DNA of 64,000 nt from Actinacidiphila alni. GTDB lineage: Bacteria > Actinomycetota > Actinomycetes > Streptomycetales > Streptomycetaceae. Both the position numbers and the translations under genes were made by a program. The notes below the pieces were generated by a model, which was not told where the DNA came from, searched no databases, and saw only the letters and a list, made by a program, of their open reading frames with translations. The stretch spans positions 1-64,000 of the forward strand of contig NZ_FONG01000003.1 of NCBI RefSeq assembly GCF_900112845.1, in the 5' to 3' direction. This document shows positions 24,081-31,459 of the stretch, piece after piece. Position 1 is the stretch's first letter. Every line of letters starts with the position of its first letter.

Positions 24081-24871
24081 CAGGCGTCCGCCTTCCGGGA
24101 AGTGGTGGACAGGTCGCTCCCGCCGCCGGCCGCCGCGGCGGTGTGCCGTCCGACGCCCAGCAGGGCGCGGGTGGCGCCGGTGTCGGCGAGGAGGTCCGCG
24201 GCGGGCCCGCGGTGCGCGGTCCTGCCGTCGGCCAGCACCACGCAGTGCTCTGCCAGCCGCCGCACCAGCGCCAGATTCTGTTCGACCAGCAGCACCGGCA
24301 CCGCCTGCGCCGCCCGCTCCAGCACCCGCGCCACCTCGGTGACGACCTTCGGGGCCAGGCCCTTGGTGGGCTCGTCGGCGATGATCAGCCGGTTGCCGTT
24401 GAGCAGCGTGCGGCCGATCGCGACCATCTGCTGCTGCCCGCCGGACAGCGTCCCGGCGCGCTGCGCCGCCCGCTGCCGCAGCTCCGGGAACAGCTCGTGC
24501 ACCAGCGCGTACGCGGGCTCGCCGGCCCCCGGCCGCTCCGCCAGCCGCAGATTCTCCGCGACCGTCAGCGCCGCGAACACCCCACGGTCCTCCGGCGCGT
24601 AGCCGATCCCGCGCCGCACCAGGGCGTGCGTGGCCAGCCGTACGGTCTCCTCCCCGGCGAAGCGGACGCTGCCGGTGCGCGGCACCAGGCCCAGCACACC
24701 GCGCACCGTCGTGGTCTTGCCCGCGCCGTTGCGGCCGAGCAGTGCGGTCACCCCGCTCGCGGCGACGTCGAGATCCACCCCGTGCAGGATGTGCCGGCCG
24801 CCGATGACAACCCTCAAGTCCCGTACGCACAAGAGCGGTTCGGCGGCGAGGCCGGGCGCGTCGGTGGTCAC
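24080..24871 (-). CDS. livF: Branched-chain-type ABC importer, ATPase LivF
   Basis: 263 aa. Walker A GRNGAGKTT, signature LSGGQQQMVAIGRTLL, Walker B RLIIADEPTKGLAPK, and the LivF-typical RRGIGYAPEDRGVFAALTVAENL. Its start overlaps the end of livG by four bases. Partners with LivG to energise the importer. A 30-residue Ala/Gly/Ser tail is longer than in most family members. Confidence 0.94.
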   Translation of the reverse strand: MTTDAPGLAAEPLLCVRDLRVVIGGRHILHGVDLDVAASGVTALLGRNGAGKTTTVRGVLGLVPRTGSVRFAGEETVRLATHALVRRGIGYAPEDRGVFAALTVAENLRLAERPGAGEPAYALVHELFPELRQRAAQRAGTLSGGQQQMVAIGRTLLNGNRLIIADEPTKGLAPKVVTEVARVLERAAQAVPVLLVEQNLALVRRLAEHCVVLADGRTAHRGPAADLLADTGATRALLGVGRHTAAAAGGGSDLSTTSRKADA

Positions 24872-25647
24872 AGCGCCTCCCCGAGATACGCCTGCTGGAC
24901 CGTGGGGTCGGCCATCACGGCCCGCGGGGTGTCGAGCGCGAGCAGCGTGCCGTGGTGCATCACCGCGAGCCGGTCGGCCAGACCCAGCAGCACGTCCATG
25001 TGGTGCTCGACCATCAGCACGGTGCGGCCCTCGTCACGGTGGAGCGACCGGATCAGCTCCGTCAGCGCGGGCACCTCCTCGGCGCTCACCCCGGCCATCG
25101 GCTCGTCGAGCAGCATCAGCCGCGGCTCACCGACCAGCAGCACCGCCAGTTCCAGCTTCCGCTTCTCCCCGTGCGACAGGGCGCCGGCGAGCGCGTCCGC
25201 CCGGTGCGCGAGGCCGGTGCGCTCCAGCACCTGCCCGACGGCCTTCGCGTACGCGCCGGCCCGCCGCCAGATCCGGTACGAGCCGCCGCCCGCCGCCTGC
25301 GCCGCCAGCCGTACGTGGTCCGCGACCGTCATGCCCGGCCACAGGCTCGAGGTCTGGAAGGTGCGGCCCAGACCCCGCCGGGCCCTGGCCGGCACGCTCT
25401 GCGCGGTGATGTCCGCGCCGTCCAGCGCGATCGAGCCGCGCCCGGCCGGCACCAGGCCGCTGATCAGGTTGAACAAAGAGGTCTTGCCGGCGCCGTTGGG
25501 GCCGATGAAGGCCAGGAATTCGCCTTCGCGCACCTTGAAGGAGACGTCCTCGACGATGGTCGCGCCGCCGACCGACCAGCCGACGTCGCGCAGCCGCAGC
25601 ACGGGCGCCACGGCCGCCGCCGGCGGCACGGGGATCGTGGTCGTCAC
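24868..25647 (-). CDS. livG: Branched-chain-type ABC importer, ATPase LivG
   Basis: 259 aa. Walker A GPNGAGKTSLFNLISG, signature LSHGEKRKLELAVLL, Walker B RLMLLDEPMAGVSAEEV, and the LivG-type RRGLGRTFQTSSLWPGMTV. It begins three bases after the stop codon of the solute-binding protein gene. First ATPase of the coupled importer operon. Confidence 0.94.
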   Translation of the reverse strand: MTTTIPVPPAAAVAPVLRLRDVGWSVGGATIVEDVSFKVREGEFLAFIGPNGAGKTSLFNLISGLVPAGRGSIALDGADITAQSVPARARRGLGRTFQTSSLWPGMTVADHVRLAAQAAGGGSYRIWRRAGAYAKAVGQVLERTGLAHRADALAGALSHGEKRKLELAVLLVGEPRLMLLDEPMAGVSAEEVPALTELIRSLHRDEGRTVLMVEHHMDVLLGLADRLAVMHHGTLLALDTPRAVMADPTVQQAYLGEAL

Positions 25648-25650
25648 CGG

Positions 25651-26898
25651 TCAGCCCGCCATGTGCTGGGCGGGCGGCGTCACCGCGTCCATCGGCAGCC
25701 GGCTGATCAGCTCGGGCTTCGCGGCCGCGCCCGTACCGGTGAGCTTCGCGGTGAACATCGGCTGGAGCAGCGCGTGATCGGCCGCCCTGACCTGCTCGGC
25801 GCCCTTCGGCCCCTGGAAGGACCAGCCCTCCAGCGACTTGGCCATCGCGGTGGCGTCGTCGGCGCTGCCCGACTGCACGGCGTGCACGATCATCTGCGCC
25901 GCCGTGAAACCGTCCGGGCTGAACAGGTCGGGTGTGCCGCCCGCCTTGGTGATGCCGTCCAGCATCGCCGTCTCCACCGCGGTGTGCGCGGCGCCCGGGA
26001 AGTAGTGCGCCAGGAAGGACACCTTGGACCCGGCCGCGCCGAACAGCGGGTACGAGGCGATGCCCGCCAGCCCCGTCACCACCTTCGTGGAGGTCACCAC
26101 GCCCTGCTGGTCGAGCGCCGTCCACAGCGCGGGCGCGCTCGCCCCGGCCCAGGCCACGAAGACCAGATCGGGCTTCTTCGACTTCACCTGCTGCGCGAAG
26201 GGGGTCAGGTCGCCCGCGCTCGGCGGCGCGAGCACCGAGTCGACGGTCGCGCCCTGCCCGCCCAGCACCTGCTTGACGGCCGCCACATTGGCCTGCCCGA
26301 AGGCGGAGTTCTGGGTGAGGACCGTGACCTTCTTGCCCTTGGAGTCGCCGAGCAGGGTCCCGGCGGTGAGGATGTCCTGGTACGACTGCCGGCCGGAACG
26401 GAAGGTGTACGCGTTCACCCCGGTCAGCGCGTCGGTCGCGGCCGGACCCGCGATGTACAGCACCTTGTTCTGGGCGGCCAGCGGCGCCAGTTGGAGCGAC
26501 ACACCGGAGTCGGTGGTGCCCGCGATGATGTGCGTGCCCTTGCCGATCAGGGTCTTCGCGGCGGCGACCGCCTTGGCCGGGTCGCCCGCGTCGTCCTGCT
26601 CGGTGACCACGATCCTGTGTCCGTCCACGGCGCCCGTGCCGTGCGTGGCGTACGCCAGACCCGCGGTGAAGCCGTCCAGATACTGCTTGCCGTACGCGGC
26701 CAGCGGACCGCTGCGCGAATAGACCAGACCCACCTCGACGGCGGTGGCGCCCTTGCCGCCGGAGTCCGACGAACCGCCCGCCGTACCGGCGGCGCTGCAC
26801 CCCGCGAGCAGCACACCGGCGGTCAGCGCGGCCAGCGCGGGGACGGATCTCGTGCGGAGGATGCGGGATCGATGTGTGCTCGAAGTGCTGCGACGCAT
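25651..26898 (-). CDS. Periplasmic-binding-type lipoprotein of a Liv-family ABC importer
   Basis: 415 aa. Lipoprotein signal with lipobox LLAGC at about residues 28-32, then a type I periplasmic-binding fold (VEVGLVYSRSGPLAAYGKQYLDGFTAGLAYA; PLAAQNKVLYIAGPAATDALTG). Start ATG at 26898 is preceded by GGGAG. First gene of the importer operon; divergent from the CoA-transferase operon across a 185-bp region containing the 52-bp element. The ligand cannot be read from sequence; context suggests a short hydroxy- or keto-acid rather than an amino acid. Confidence 0.9.
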   Translation of the reverse strand: MRRSTSSTHRSRILRTRSVPALAALTAGVLLAGCSAAGTAGGSSDSGGKGATAVEVGLVYSRSGPLAAYGKQYLDGFTAGLAYATHGTGAVDGHRIVVTEQDDAGDPAKAVAAAKTLIGKGTHIIAGTTDSGVSLQLAPLAAQNKVLYIAGPAATDALTGVNAYTFRSGRQSYQDILTAGTLLGDSKGKKVTVLTQNSAFGQANVAAVKQVLGGQGATVDSVLAPPSAGDLTPFAQQVKSKKPDLVFVAWAGASAPALWTALDQQGVVTSTKVVTGLAGIASYPLFGAAGSKVSFLAHYFPGAAHTAVETAMLDGITKAGGTPDLFSPDGFTAAQMIVHAVQSGSADDATAMAKSLEGWSFQGPKGAEQVRAADHALLQPMFTAKLTGTGAAAKPELISRLPMDAVTPPAQHMAG

Positions 26899-26958
26899 GG
26901 CGGCCGGCTCCCGGGGTGGTGGATTGTTGCGCAAACCGTAGAAGCGCCCCGGCGAACC

Positions 26959-27010
26959 GGACATGTGGGCGGCACACGCTCCTTACCGGCCCGCCATGTC
27001 GGCAGGCCCC
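26959..27010. promoter_or_regulatory. 52-bp two-block element, copy 1 (importer / CoA-transferase)
   Basis: GGACATGTGGGCGGC at the left end and ATGTCGGCAGGCCCC at the right end. Both blocks recur with the same 52-bp overall length at 29512-29563. In the first block 14 of 15 and in the last 13 of 15 positions are identical, while the middle is not conserved. It lies 61 bp upstream of the binding-protein start and 74 bp upstream of the CoA-transferase start, as expected of a shared regulatory site. Confidence 0.7.
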
Positions 27011-27083
27011 ATGGCGGGTCCGCGAGCGCGCCGCGACCCTCGATCGCACACCTCTCAACGACCCCCACGGGGAAGGCGGACGC

Positions 27084-27857
27084 ATGGACAAGGTGGTGGC
27101 CTCGGCCGGCCGCGCGGTGGCGGACATCCCGGACGGCGCGACGCTCGCCGTCGGCGGATTCGGCCTGTGCGGCATCCCGTCGGCGCTGATCGCGGCGCTC
27201 GCCGACGCGGGCCGGACGGACCTGCGGGTCGTCTCCAACAACTGCGGCGTGGACGACTGGGGGCTCGGCCTGCTGCTGCGGCTCGGCCGGATCTCCCGGA
27301 CGACCTCCTCGTACGTCGGCGAGAACAAGGAATTCGCCCGCCGCTACCTGGCGGGCGAACTGGAGGTGGAACTCACCCCGCAGGGCACCCTCGCCGAGCG
27401 GCTGCGGGCCGGCGGCTGCGGCATCCCCGCCTTCTACACCCCGGCCGGCGCCGGCACCCAGGTCGAGGAGGGCGGCCTGCCGTGGCGGTACGCGCCGGAC
27501 GGCACCGTCGCGGTCGCCTCGCCGCCCAAGGAGGTACGGGACTTCGGCGGCGTCCGCCACCTGCTGGAGGAGGCCATCACCGCCGACTTCGCGCTGGTGC
27601 GCGCCGAAGTGGCCGACCGGCACGGCAACTGCGCCTTCCACGCCGCCGCCCGCAATTTCAACCCGCTGTGCGCGATGGCGGGCCGGATCACCCTCGTGGA
27701 GGCCGAACGCATCGTGGAACCGGGGGAGTTGCCGCCGGACGCGGTGCATCTGCCGGGCGTGTACGTGGACCGGATCGTCGCCGCCGACCCGGCGGACAAG
27801 CGCGTCGAACGCCGCACCGTCCGCATCGCCGCCACCGCCGACTCCCGGGAGAATTGA
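27084..27857 (+). CDS. 3-oxoacid CoA-transferase, subunit A
   Basis: 257 aa. The CoA-transferase signature [13 protein letters not shown] is at about residues 19-31, with [16 protein letters not shown] and [25 protein letters not shown] following, the pattern of ScoA/AtoD subunits. Together with subunit B it moves CoA from succinyl-CoA or another donor to acetoacetate, turning the product of 3-hydroxybutyrate dehydrogenase into acetoacetyl-CoA. Start ATG 27084 with GGAAGG upstream. Two bases separate it from subunit B. Confidence 0.93.
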   Translation: MDKVVASAGRAVADIPDGATLAVGGFGLCGIPSALIAALADAGRTDLRVVSNNCGVDDWGLGLLLRLGRISRTTSSYVGENKEFARRYLAGELEVELTPQGTLAERLRAGGCGIPAFYTPAGAGTQVEEGGLPWRYAPDGTVAVASPPKEVRDFGGVRHLLEEAITADFALVRAEVADRHGNCAFHAAARNFNPLCAMAGRITLVEAERIVEPGELPPDAVHLPGVYVDRIVAADPADKRVERRTVRIAATADSREN

Positions 27858-27859
27858 CC

Positions 27860-28510
27860 ATGCCGCTCGACCGCGACCAGCTCGCCGCCCGCGCCGCCCG
27901 CGAACTGCGCGACGGACAGTACGTGAACCTCGGCATCGGTCTGCCGACCCTGATCCCCGGCCACCTGCCCGCGGGCGTGCACGTCGTCCTGCACTCCGAG
28001 AACGGCATCCTCGGCGTCGGCCCCTACCCCGAGCAGGGCCGGGAGCACCCCGATCTGATCAACGCGGGCAAGGAGACGGTCACCGTGGCGCCCGGCGCCG
28101 CGTACTTCGACTCCGCCGCGTCCTTCGGGATGGTCAGGGCCGGCCGGATCGACGTCTCGGTGCTCGGCGCCATGCAGGTCTCCGCGCACGGCGACCTCGC
28201 CAACTGGATGATCCCCGGCAAGGTCGTCAAGGGCATGGGCGGGGCGATGGACCTGGTGCACGGCGCCCGGCGGATCGTGGTGGTGATGGAGCACACCGCG
28301 CGCGACGGCTCCCCGAAACTCGTCGACGAGCTGACCCTGCCCGCCACCGGCCGCCGTGTGGTGCACCGCGTCGTCACCGACCTCGCCGTCGTCGACGTCA
28401 CGGCCGACGGGCTGCGACTGGCCGAACTCGCCCCGGGCGTCACCGTCGAGCAGGTCCGCGCGGCCACCGGAGCGCCCCTGCTGGTGCCCGAGGCGGTGGT
28501 CCACGGCTGA
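27860..28510 (+). CDS. 3-oxoacid CoA-transferase, subunit B
   Basis: 216 aa. The catalytic-glutamate signature [12 protein letters not shown] is at about residues 45-56, preceded by [19 protein letters not shown], as in ScoB/AtoA. Ends with [23 protein letters not shown]. Its start lies two bases after the subunit A stop, with GGGAG as ribosome-binding site, so the subunits are co-expressed. Confidence 0.93.
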   Translation: MPLDRDQLAARAARELRDGQYVNLGIGLPTLIPGHLPAGVHVVLHSENGILGVGPYPEQGREHPDLINAGKETVTVAPGAAYFDSAASFGMVRAGRIDVSVLGAMQVSAHGDLANWMIPGKVVKGMGGAMDLVHGARRIVVVMEHTARDGSPKLVDELTLPATGRRVVHRVVTDLAVVDVTADGLRLAELAPGVTVEQVRAATGAPLLVPEAVVHG

Positions 28511-28525
28511 CGCGGCGGTACGCGG

Positions 28526-28554
28526 CGCGGCCCGAGGATCAGCCCCGGGCCGCG
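28526..28554. terminator. Hairpin between CoA-transferase and hydrolase genes
   Basis: CGCGGCCCG (28526-28534) pairs perfectly with CGGGCCGCG (28546-28554) over an 11-base loop. The two flanking genes are convergent; the hairpin overlaps the stop region of the hydrolase gene. Confidence 0.7.
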
Positions 28555-29444
28555 GCGCCCGCCGACCGCCGCGCCGCGTCGGCGAGATGACCGGCCACCA
28601 GACGGGCGCCGGCGTCGCCGAGCAGCACTGAGTAGTGGTTGACGTCCGGCACGAAGTGCAGGGCCACGCCCTCGGATTCGAGGCCGCTGGCCGCAATCAC
28701 CTCGGGCGCGTACAGCCCGGTCGGCTCGTCGGACAGGCCGCGCTCGGCCCACAACAGCCGGGTGGGGAGGGTGAGTTCGTGGATCGCGGCGAAGACCTCG
28801 GGATTGCGCAGCTCGTCGGCGGCGTCCTCGCGGATCGCGTCCGGGCTGCACGCCGACCTCATGCGCGGGGCCGTACCGGTCAGATCGCGGTCGAGATACG
28901 CGGCGACCAGCGGCCCGTCCAGCCGCGCGAAGGCCGGATGGGCCGCCCAGAAGGCGTGATAGGCGGCCCGGTCGGCGAACTCCCGCTCCAGCTTGCGCAT
29001 CGCCGGGCCGATCACGGCGTGCAGCACCGCGTCGATGTCCACATCCGCCGGCACCGGGAAGCCCAAACCGCCGTCCACCAGGACGAGTTCGCCGTAACGG
29101 CCCGGATCGCGGCGGGCGGCGATACAGGCCGCGTAGCCGCCCATCGAGTGTCCGGCGAGCACCGCGCGCCCGACGCCGAAGTGACCGAGGACGGCGAGCA
29201 TGTCGTCGGCGTGCCGCGCCATCGAGAACGGACCGGTCACCGTACGGCTGAGCCCCCGGCCGCGCAGGTCGGGCGCCAGCAGCTCGATGTCACCGAGCGC
29301 CTCGGCGACCGGGCCCCAGGCGAGGCCGTTGCTCGCGATGCCGTGCAGCGCCAGCACCACCGGGCCGCCCGCGGCCCCGGGCCAGCGCCGTACCGACAGC
29401 CGTCCGCCCGGCACTTCGACGCCGACGTCCTCGAATTCCCGCAT
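28539..29444 (-). CDS. Alpha/beta-hydrolase
   Basis: 301 aa, no signal peptide. Oxyanion motif LALHGIASNGLAWGPVAEAL, DLRGRGLS, nucleophile elbow LAGHSMGGYAACIAARR, and a C-terminal His in FVPDVNHYSVLLGD. A cytoplasmic esterase or lactonase is the safe call. The promoter region carries the same 52-bp element as the importer/CoA-transferase region, so it probably belongs to the same regulon and may cleave imported 3-hydroxybutyrate oligomers (inference). Start 29444 chosen where similarity to the family begins; the RBS is weak. Confidence 0.85.
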   Translation of the reverse strand: MREFEDVGVEVPGGRLSVRRWPGAAGGPVVLALHGIASNGLAWGPVAEALGDIELLAPDLRGRGLSRTVTGPFSMARHADDMLAVLGHFGVGRAVLAGHSMGGYAACIAARRDPGRYGELVLVDGGLGFPVPADVDIDAVLHAVIGPAMRKLEREFADRAAYHAFWAAHPAFARLDGPLVAAYLDRDLTGTAPRMRSACSPDAIREDAADELRNPEVFAAIHELTLPTRLLWAERGLSDEPTGLYAPEVIAASGLESEGVALHFVPDVNHYSVLLGDAGARLVAGHLADAARRSAGAAARG

Positions 29445-29511
29445 GCGCGCTCCCGCGGTCCGCTGCGCCGTCCCGTACGGCCCGAGCAGGATAGGCGTGT
29501 CGGGCCTGCCG

Positions 29512-29563
29512 GGACATGTGGCCGGCCGCCACAAGCCGCCGCCGCGGTATGGCGGCAGGCGCC
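29512..29563. promoter_or_regulatory. 52-bp two-block element, copy 2 (hydrolase promoter)
   Basis: GGACATGTGGCCGGC at 29512-29526 and ATGGCGGCAGGCGCC at 29549-29563, the same blocks and spacing as at 26959-27010. It starts 68 bp upstream of the hydrolase start, comparable to the 61 bp seen for the importer gene. Confidence 0.7.
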
Positions 29564-29591
29564 GGGCGCGGGTTGCCCGGCCGCCCGCGGC

Positions 29592-31325
29592 TCAGCGGGC
29601 GGCGGCGACCGCCAGCAGGAACCAGCCGGTGTGCGGGATCCACTGCTCGGCCCAGCGCCAGGCGTCCCCCTTGGGCGCGTCGGCGGGGAGGAAGGCGATG
29701 TCCTCCTCGTCGGTCCAGCCGGAGGTGATGCCGTTGACGATGCCGCCGGGGATGTTCGGGAAGTCGGACTCGTAGTCGACGTTGTTGCGGCCGCGACCGT
29801 GCAGCATCGAGACGTCGAAGGGATTGCGGCCGGTGATCCAGGCGAGCTGGTCGTCGGCGAAGGCGCGCAGCCGGTCGCGGTCCGCCCCGGACACGTCCGG
29901 CAGTTCCGCGCAGGCGCTGGCGGCGGCGGACAGCGAGGCGATCGTGGCGTTCTCGCCCTGCCACCAGTAGCCGGTCTCATTGGCGTGCGGGAAGAAGAAG
30001 GCGTCCCGGGGCGCTTCGTCGGCCGGCTGCACCCGCTGGCGCGGCAGGCCGAACGGATTGGGCACGGCGTGGCTGCGCGCGACGGTGTCGAGCGTCGCCT
30101 CGAGCGCCAGCGCTCCCGCCGCCGCGGCCTGCGGCGCGTCCGGCAGCACCGCCGCGAACCGGGCGAGCGCGATCGCGGGCAGCCCGGCCTCGGCGGCGTG
30201 GAAGAAGGGCCGCCCCTCGTCGTCGGCCCGGAACCAGCCGGGGCCACCGCCCGCGGGCCGCACATACCGGTCGAGCAGCGAGCGGACTCGGCGCCCGGCC
30301 GCCTCCCGGGCGAGCCCGCCCGCGTCGCCCTTGGCGGCGACCAATTCGGTGGCGGCCAGCAGCGCGGTGTAGTCGTCGAGTACGGTCTCGACGCCGTCCA
30401 CGACGTATTCGGTGTTGTGCAGCTCCAAGTGCGTGAAGCCCTCGACGGCCGCCGCCAGATACTCGGGACCGGTGAAGTCGCCGTGGTCGTCCAGCGTCGA
30501 GGCGCGGGCCAGCGCGGCGATCGCCAGGCCGCCGCCGTGCCGGTACGCGGCCTGGTAGCGGTCGGTGCGCACGCATTCGGGCAGCGGCGCGGTCACCACC
30601 CGCTCCTCAAGGCGCTTGGTGAGCGCGTCGAAGATCCCGGTGTAGAAGTAGCCCTCGGGCGCCCGGAAGCGGACCAGGAAGTCCGCGCCCCACAGCGCCT
30701 CGTCGCGCAGCCGTGCGCCGAGCGAGCGGACCAGCAGCGGATGCCGCTCGGCCACCGCGTCCCGCGCGGCCATCATCGCCCACGCGCACAGCGGGATCTG
30801 CTGCGGACTCATGGTGCGGGTGTACGTGAGGTGGCTGAGGAATTTGCTGGTGTCGCCGCTCGCGTCGAGCCAGCCGCCGCGCGCGTCGACCTCCCGGCCG
30901 CTGTCGTCGCCCCACAGTGCGGCGTGCCGGTCCTTGCGGTCGATCTCGCCGCTGGAGCGCACGGCCTTGAAGTAGGCCAGCACGTCCGACATGGTCTGCC
31001 GCTGGAGCCGGTCGGCGGCGATCTCGAAGGGCGCCGACAGGCAGGCCCGGCCGCGGCCGTCGACCAGCCGGACGGTGTAGCGGCCGGGCGCGAGGCCGGC
31101 GGGCAGCGGAATCCGGGAGTAGGGGCCGCCGTGCCAGCCGGGCACCGACTCCACCGGGCCGGCGGTGAGTTCGTGCAGCGTGCCGCCGTCGGGGCCGAGC
31201 AGCTGCACCCGGCGCGGGGCTCTGCCGTCGGGCAGGACCGCGACGGCCGCCGGCGTACCGGCGAGACCGTGTCCGAGGTGGGCGACGCGTACCGCCGAGG
31301 AATCCGAACCCGTTGCGATGGGCAC
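29592..31325 (-). CDS. GH9 family glycoside hydrolase, apparently cytoplasmic
   Basis: 577 aa. An N-terminal Ig-like (CelD_N-type) domain (about residues 5-90) precedes the GH9 barrel. Catalytic aspartates lie in GGWLDASGDTSKFLSH and the proton-donor glutamate in ETGYWWQGENATIASL; WITGRNPFDVSMLHGRGRNN is the GH9 substrate loop. No signal peptide is present, unusual for a cellulase-like protein, so it may act on imported oligosaccharides. The start is taken as GTG 31325 because the promoter at 31358-31386 rules out a longer protein; the exact start remains uncertain. An adjacent terminator separates it from the phosphatase gene. Confidence 0.85.
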   Translation of the reverse strand: MPIATGSDSSAVRVAHLGHGLAGTPAAVAVLPDGRAPRRVQLLGPDGGTLHELTAGPVESVPGWHGGPYSRIPLPAGLAPGRYTVRLVDGRGRACLSAPFEIAADRLQRQTMSDVLAYFKAVRSSGEIDRKDRHAALWGDDSGREVDARGGWLDASGDTSKFLSHLTYTRTMSPQQIPLCAWAMMAARDAVAERHPLLVRSLGARLRDEALWGADFLVRFRAPEGYFYTGIFDALTKRLEERVVTAPLPECVRTDRYQAAYRHGGGLAIAALARASTLDDHGDFTGPEYLAAAVEGFTHLELHNTEYVVDGVETVLDDYTALLAATELVAAKGDAGGLAREAAGRRVRSLLDRYVRPAGGGPGWFRADDEGRPFFHAAEAGLPAIALARFAAVLPDAPQAAAAGALALEATLDTVARSHAVPNPFGLPRQRVQPADEAPRDAFFFPHANETGYWWQGENATIASLSAAASACAELPDVSGADRDRLRAFADDQLAWITGRNPFDVSMLHGRGRNNVDYESDFPNIPGGIVNGITSGWTDEEDIAFLPADAPKGDAWRWAEQWIPHTGWFLLAVAAAR

Positions 31326-31357
31326 CTGCGGGCACCGTCCCTTCTCTCGTGCCCGCA

Positions 31358-31386
31358 AAGGTATGCAGTGGACTGCAATTGGTCAA
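31358..31386 (-). promoter_or_regulatory. GH9 promoter with operator in its spacer
   Basis: On the minus strand TTGACC (31381-31386) and TACCTT (31358-31363) are separated by exactly 17 bp. TGCAGT-GG-ACTGCA, a palindrome (31364-31377), fills the spacer. A repressor bound here would directly block RNA polymerase. The start codon at 31325 lies about 26 bases after the predicted transcription start. Confidence 0.7.
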
Positions 31387-31403
31387 CAGTGCTCCGGCGG
31401 CGT

Positions 31404-31443
31404 CCCGCGCTCCCGTGGACCGGACGGTCGGCGGGAGCGCGGG
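31404..31443. terminator. Strong GC-rich hairpin
   Basis: CCCGCGCTCCCG pairs perfectly with CGGGAGCGCGGG, and inside it GACC pairs with GGTC. It sits between the 3-prime end of the purple acid phosphatase gene (31460) and the GH9 promoter, both on the minus strand. Confidence 0.85.
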
Positions 31444-31459
31444 GCAGCTCGTCAGCGCC

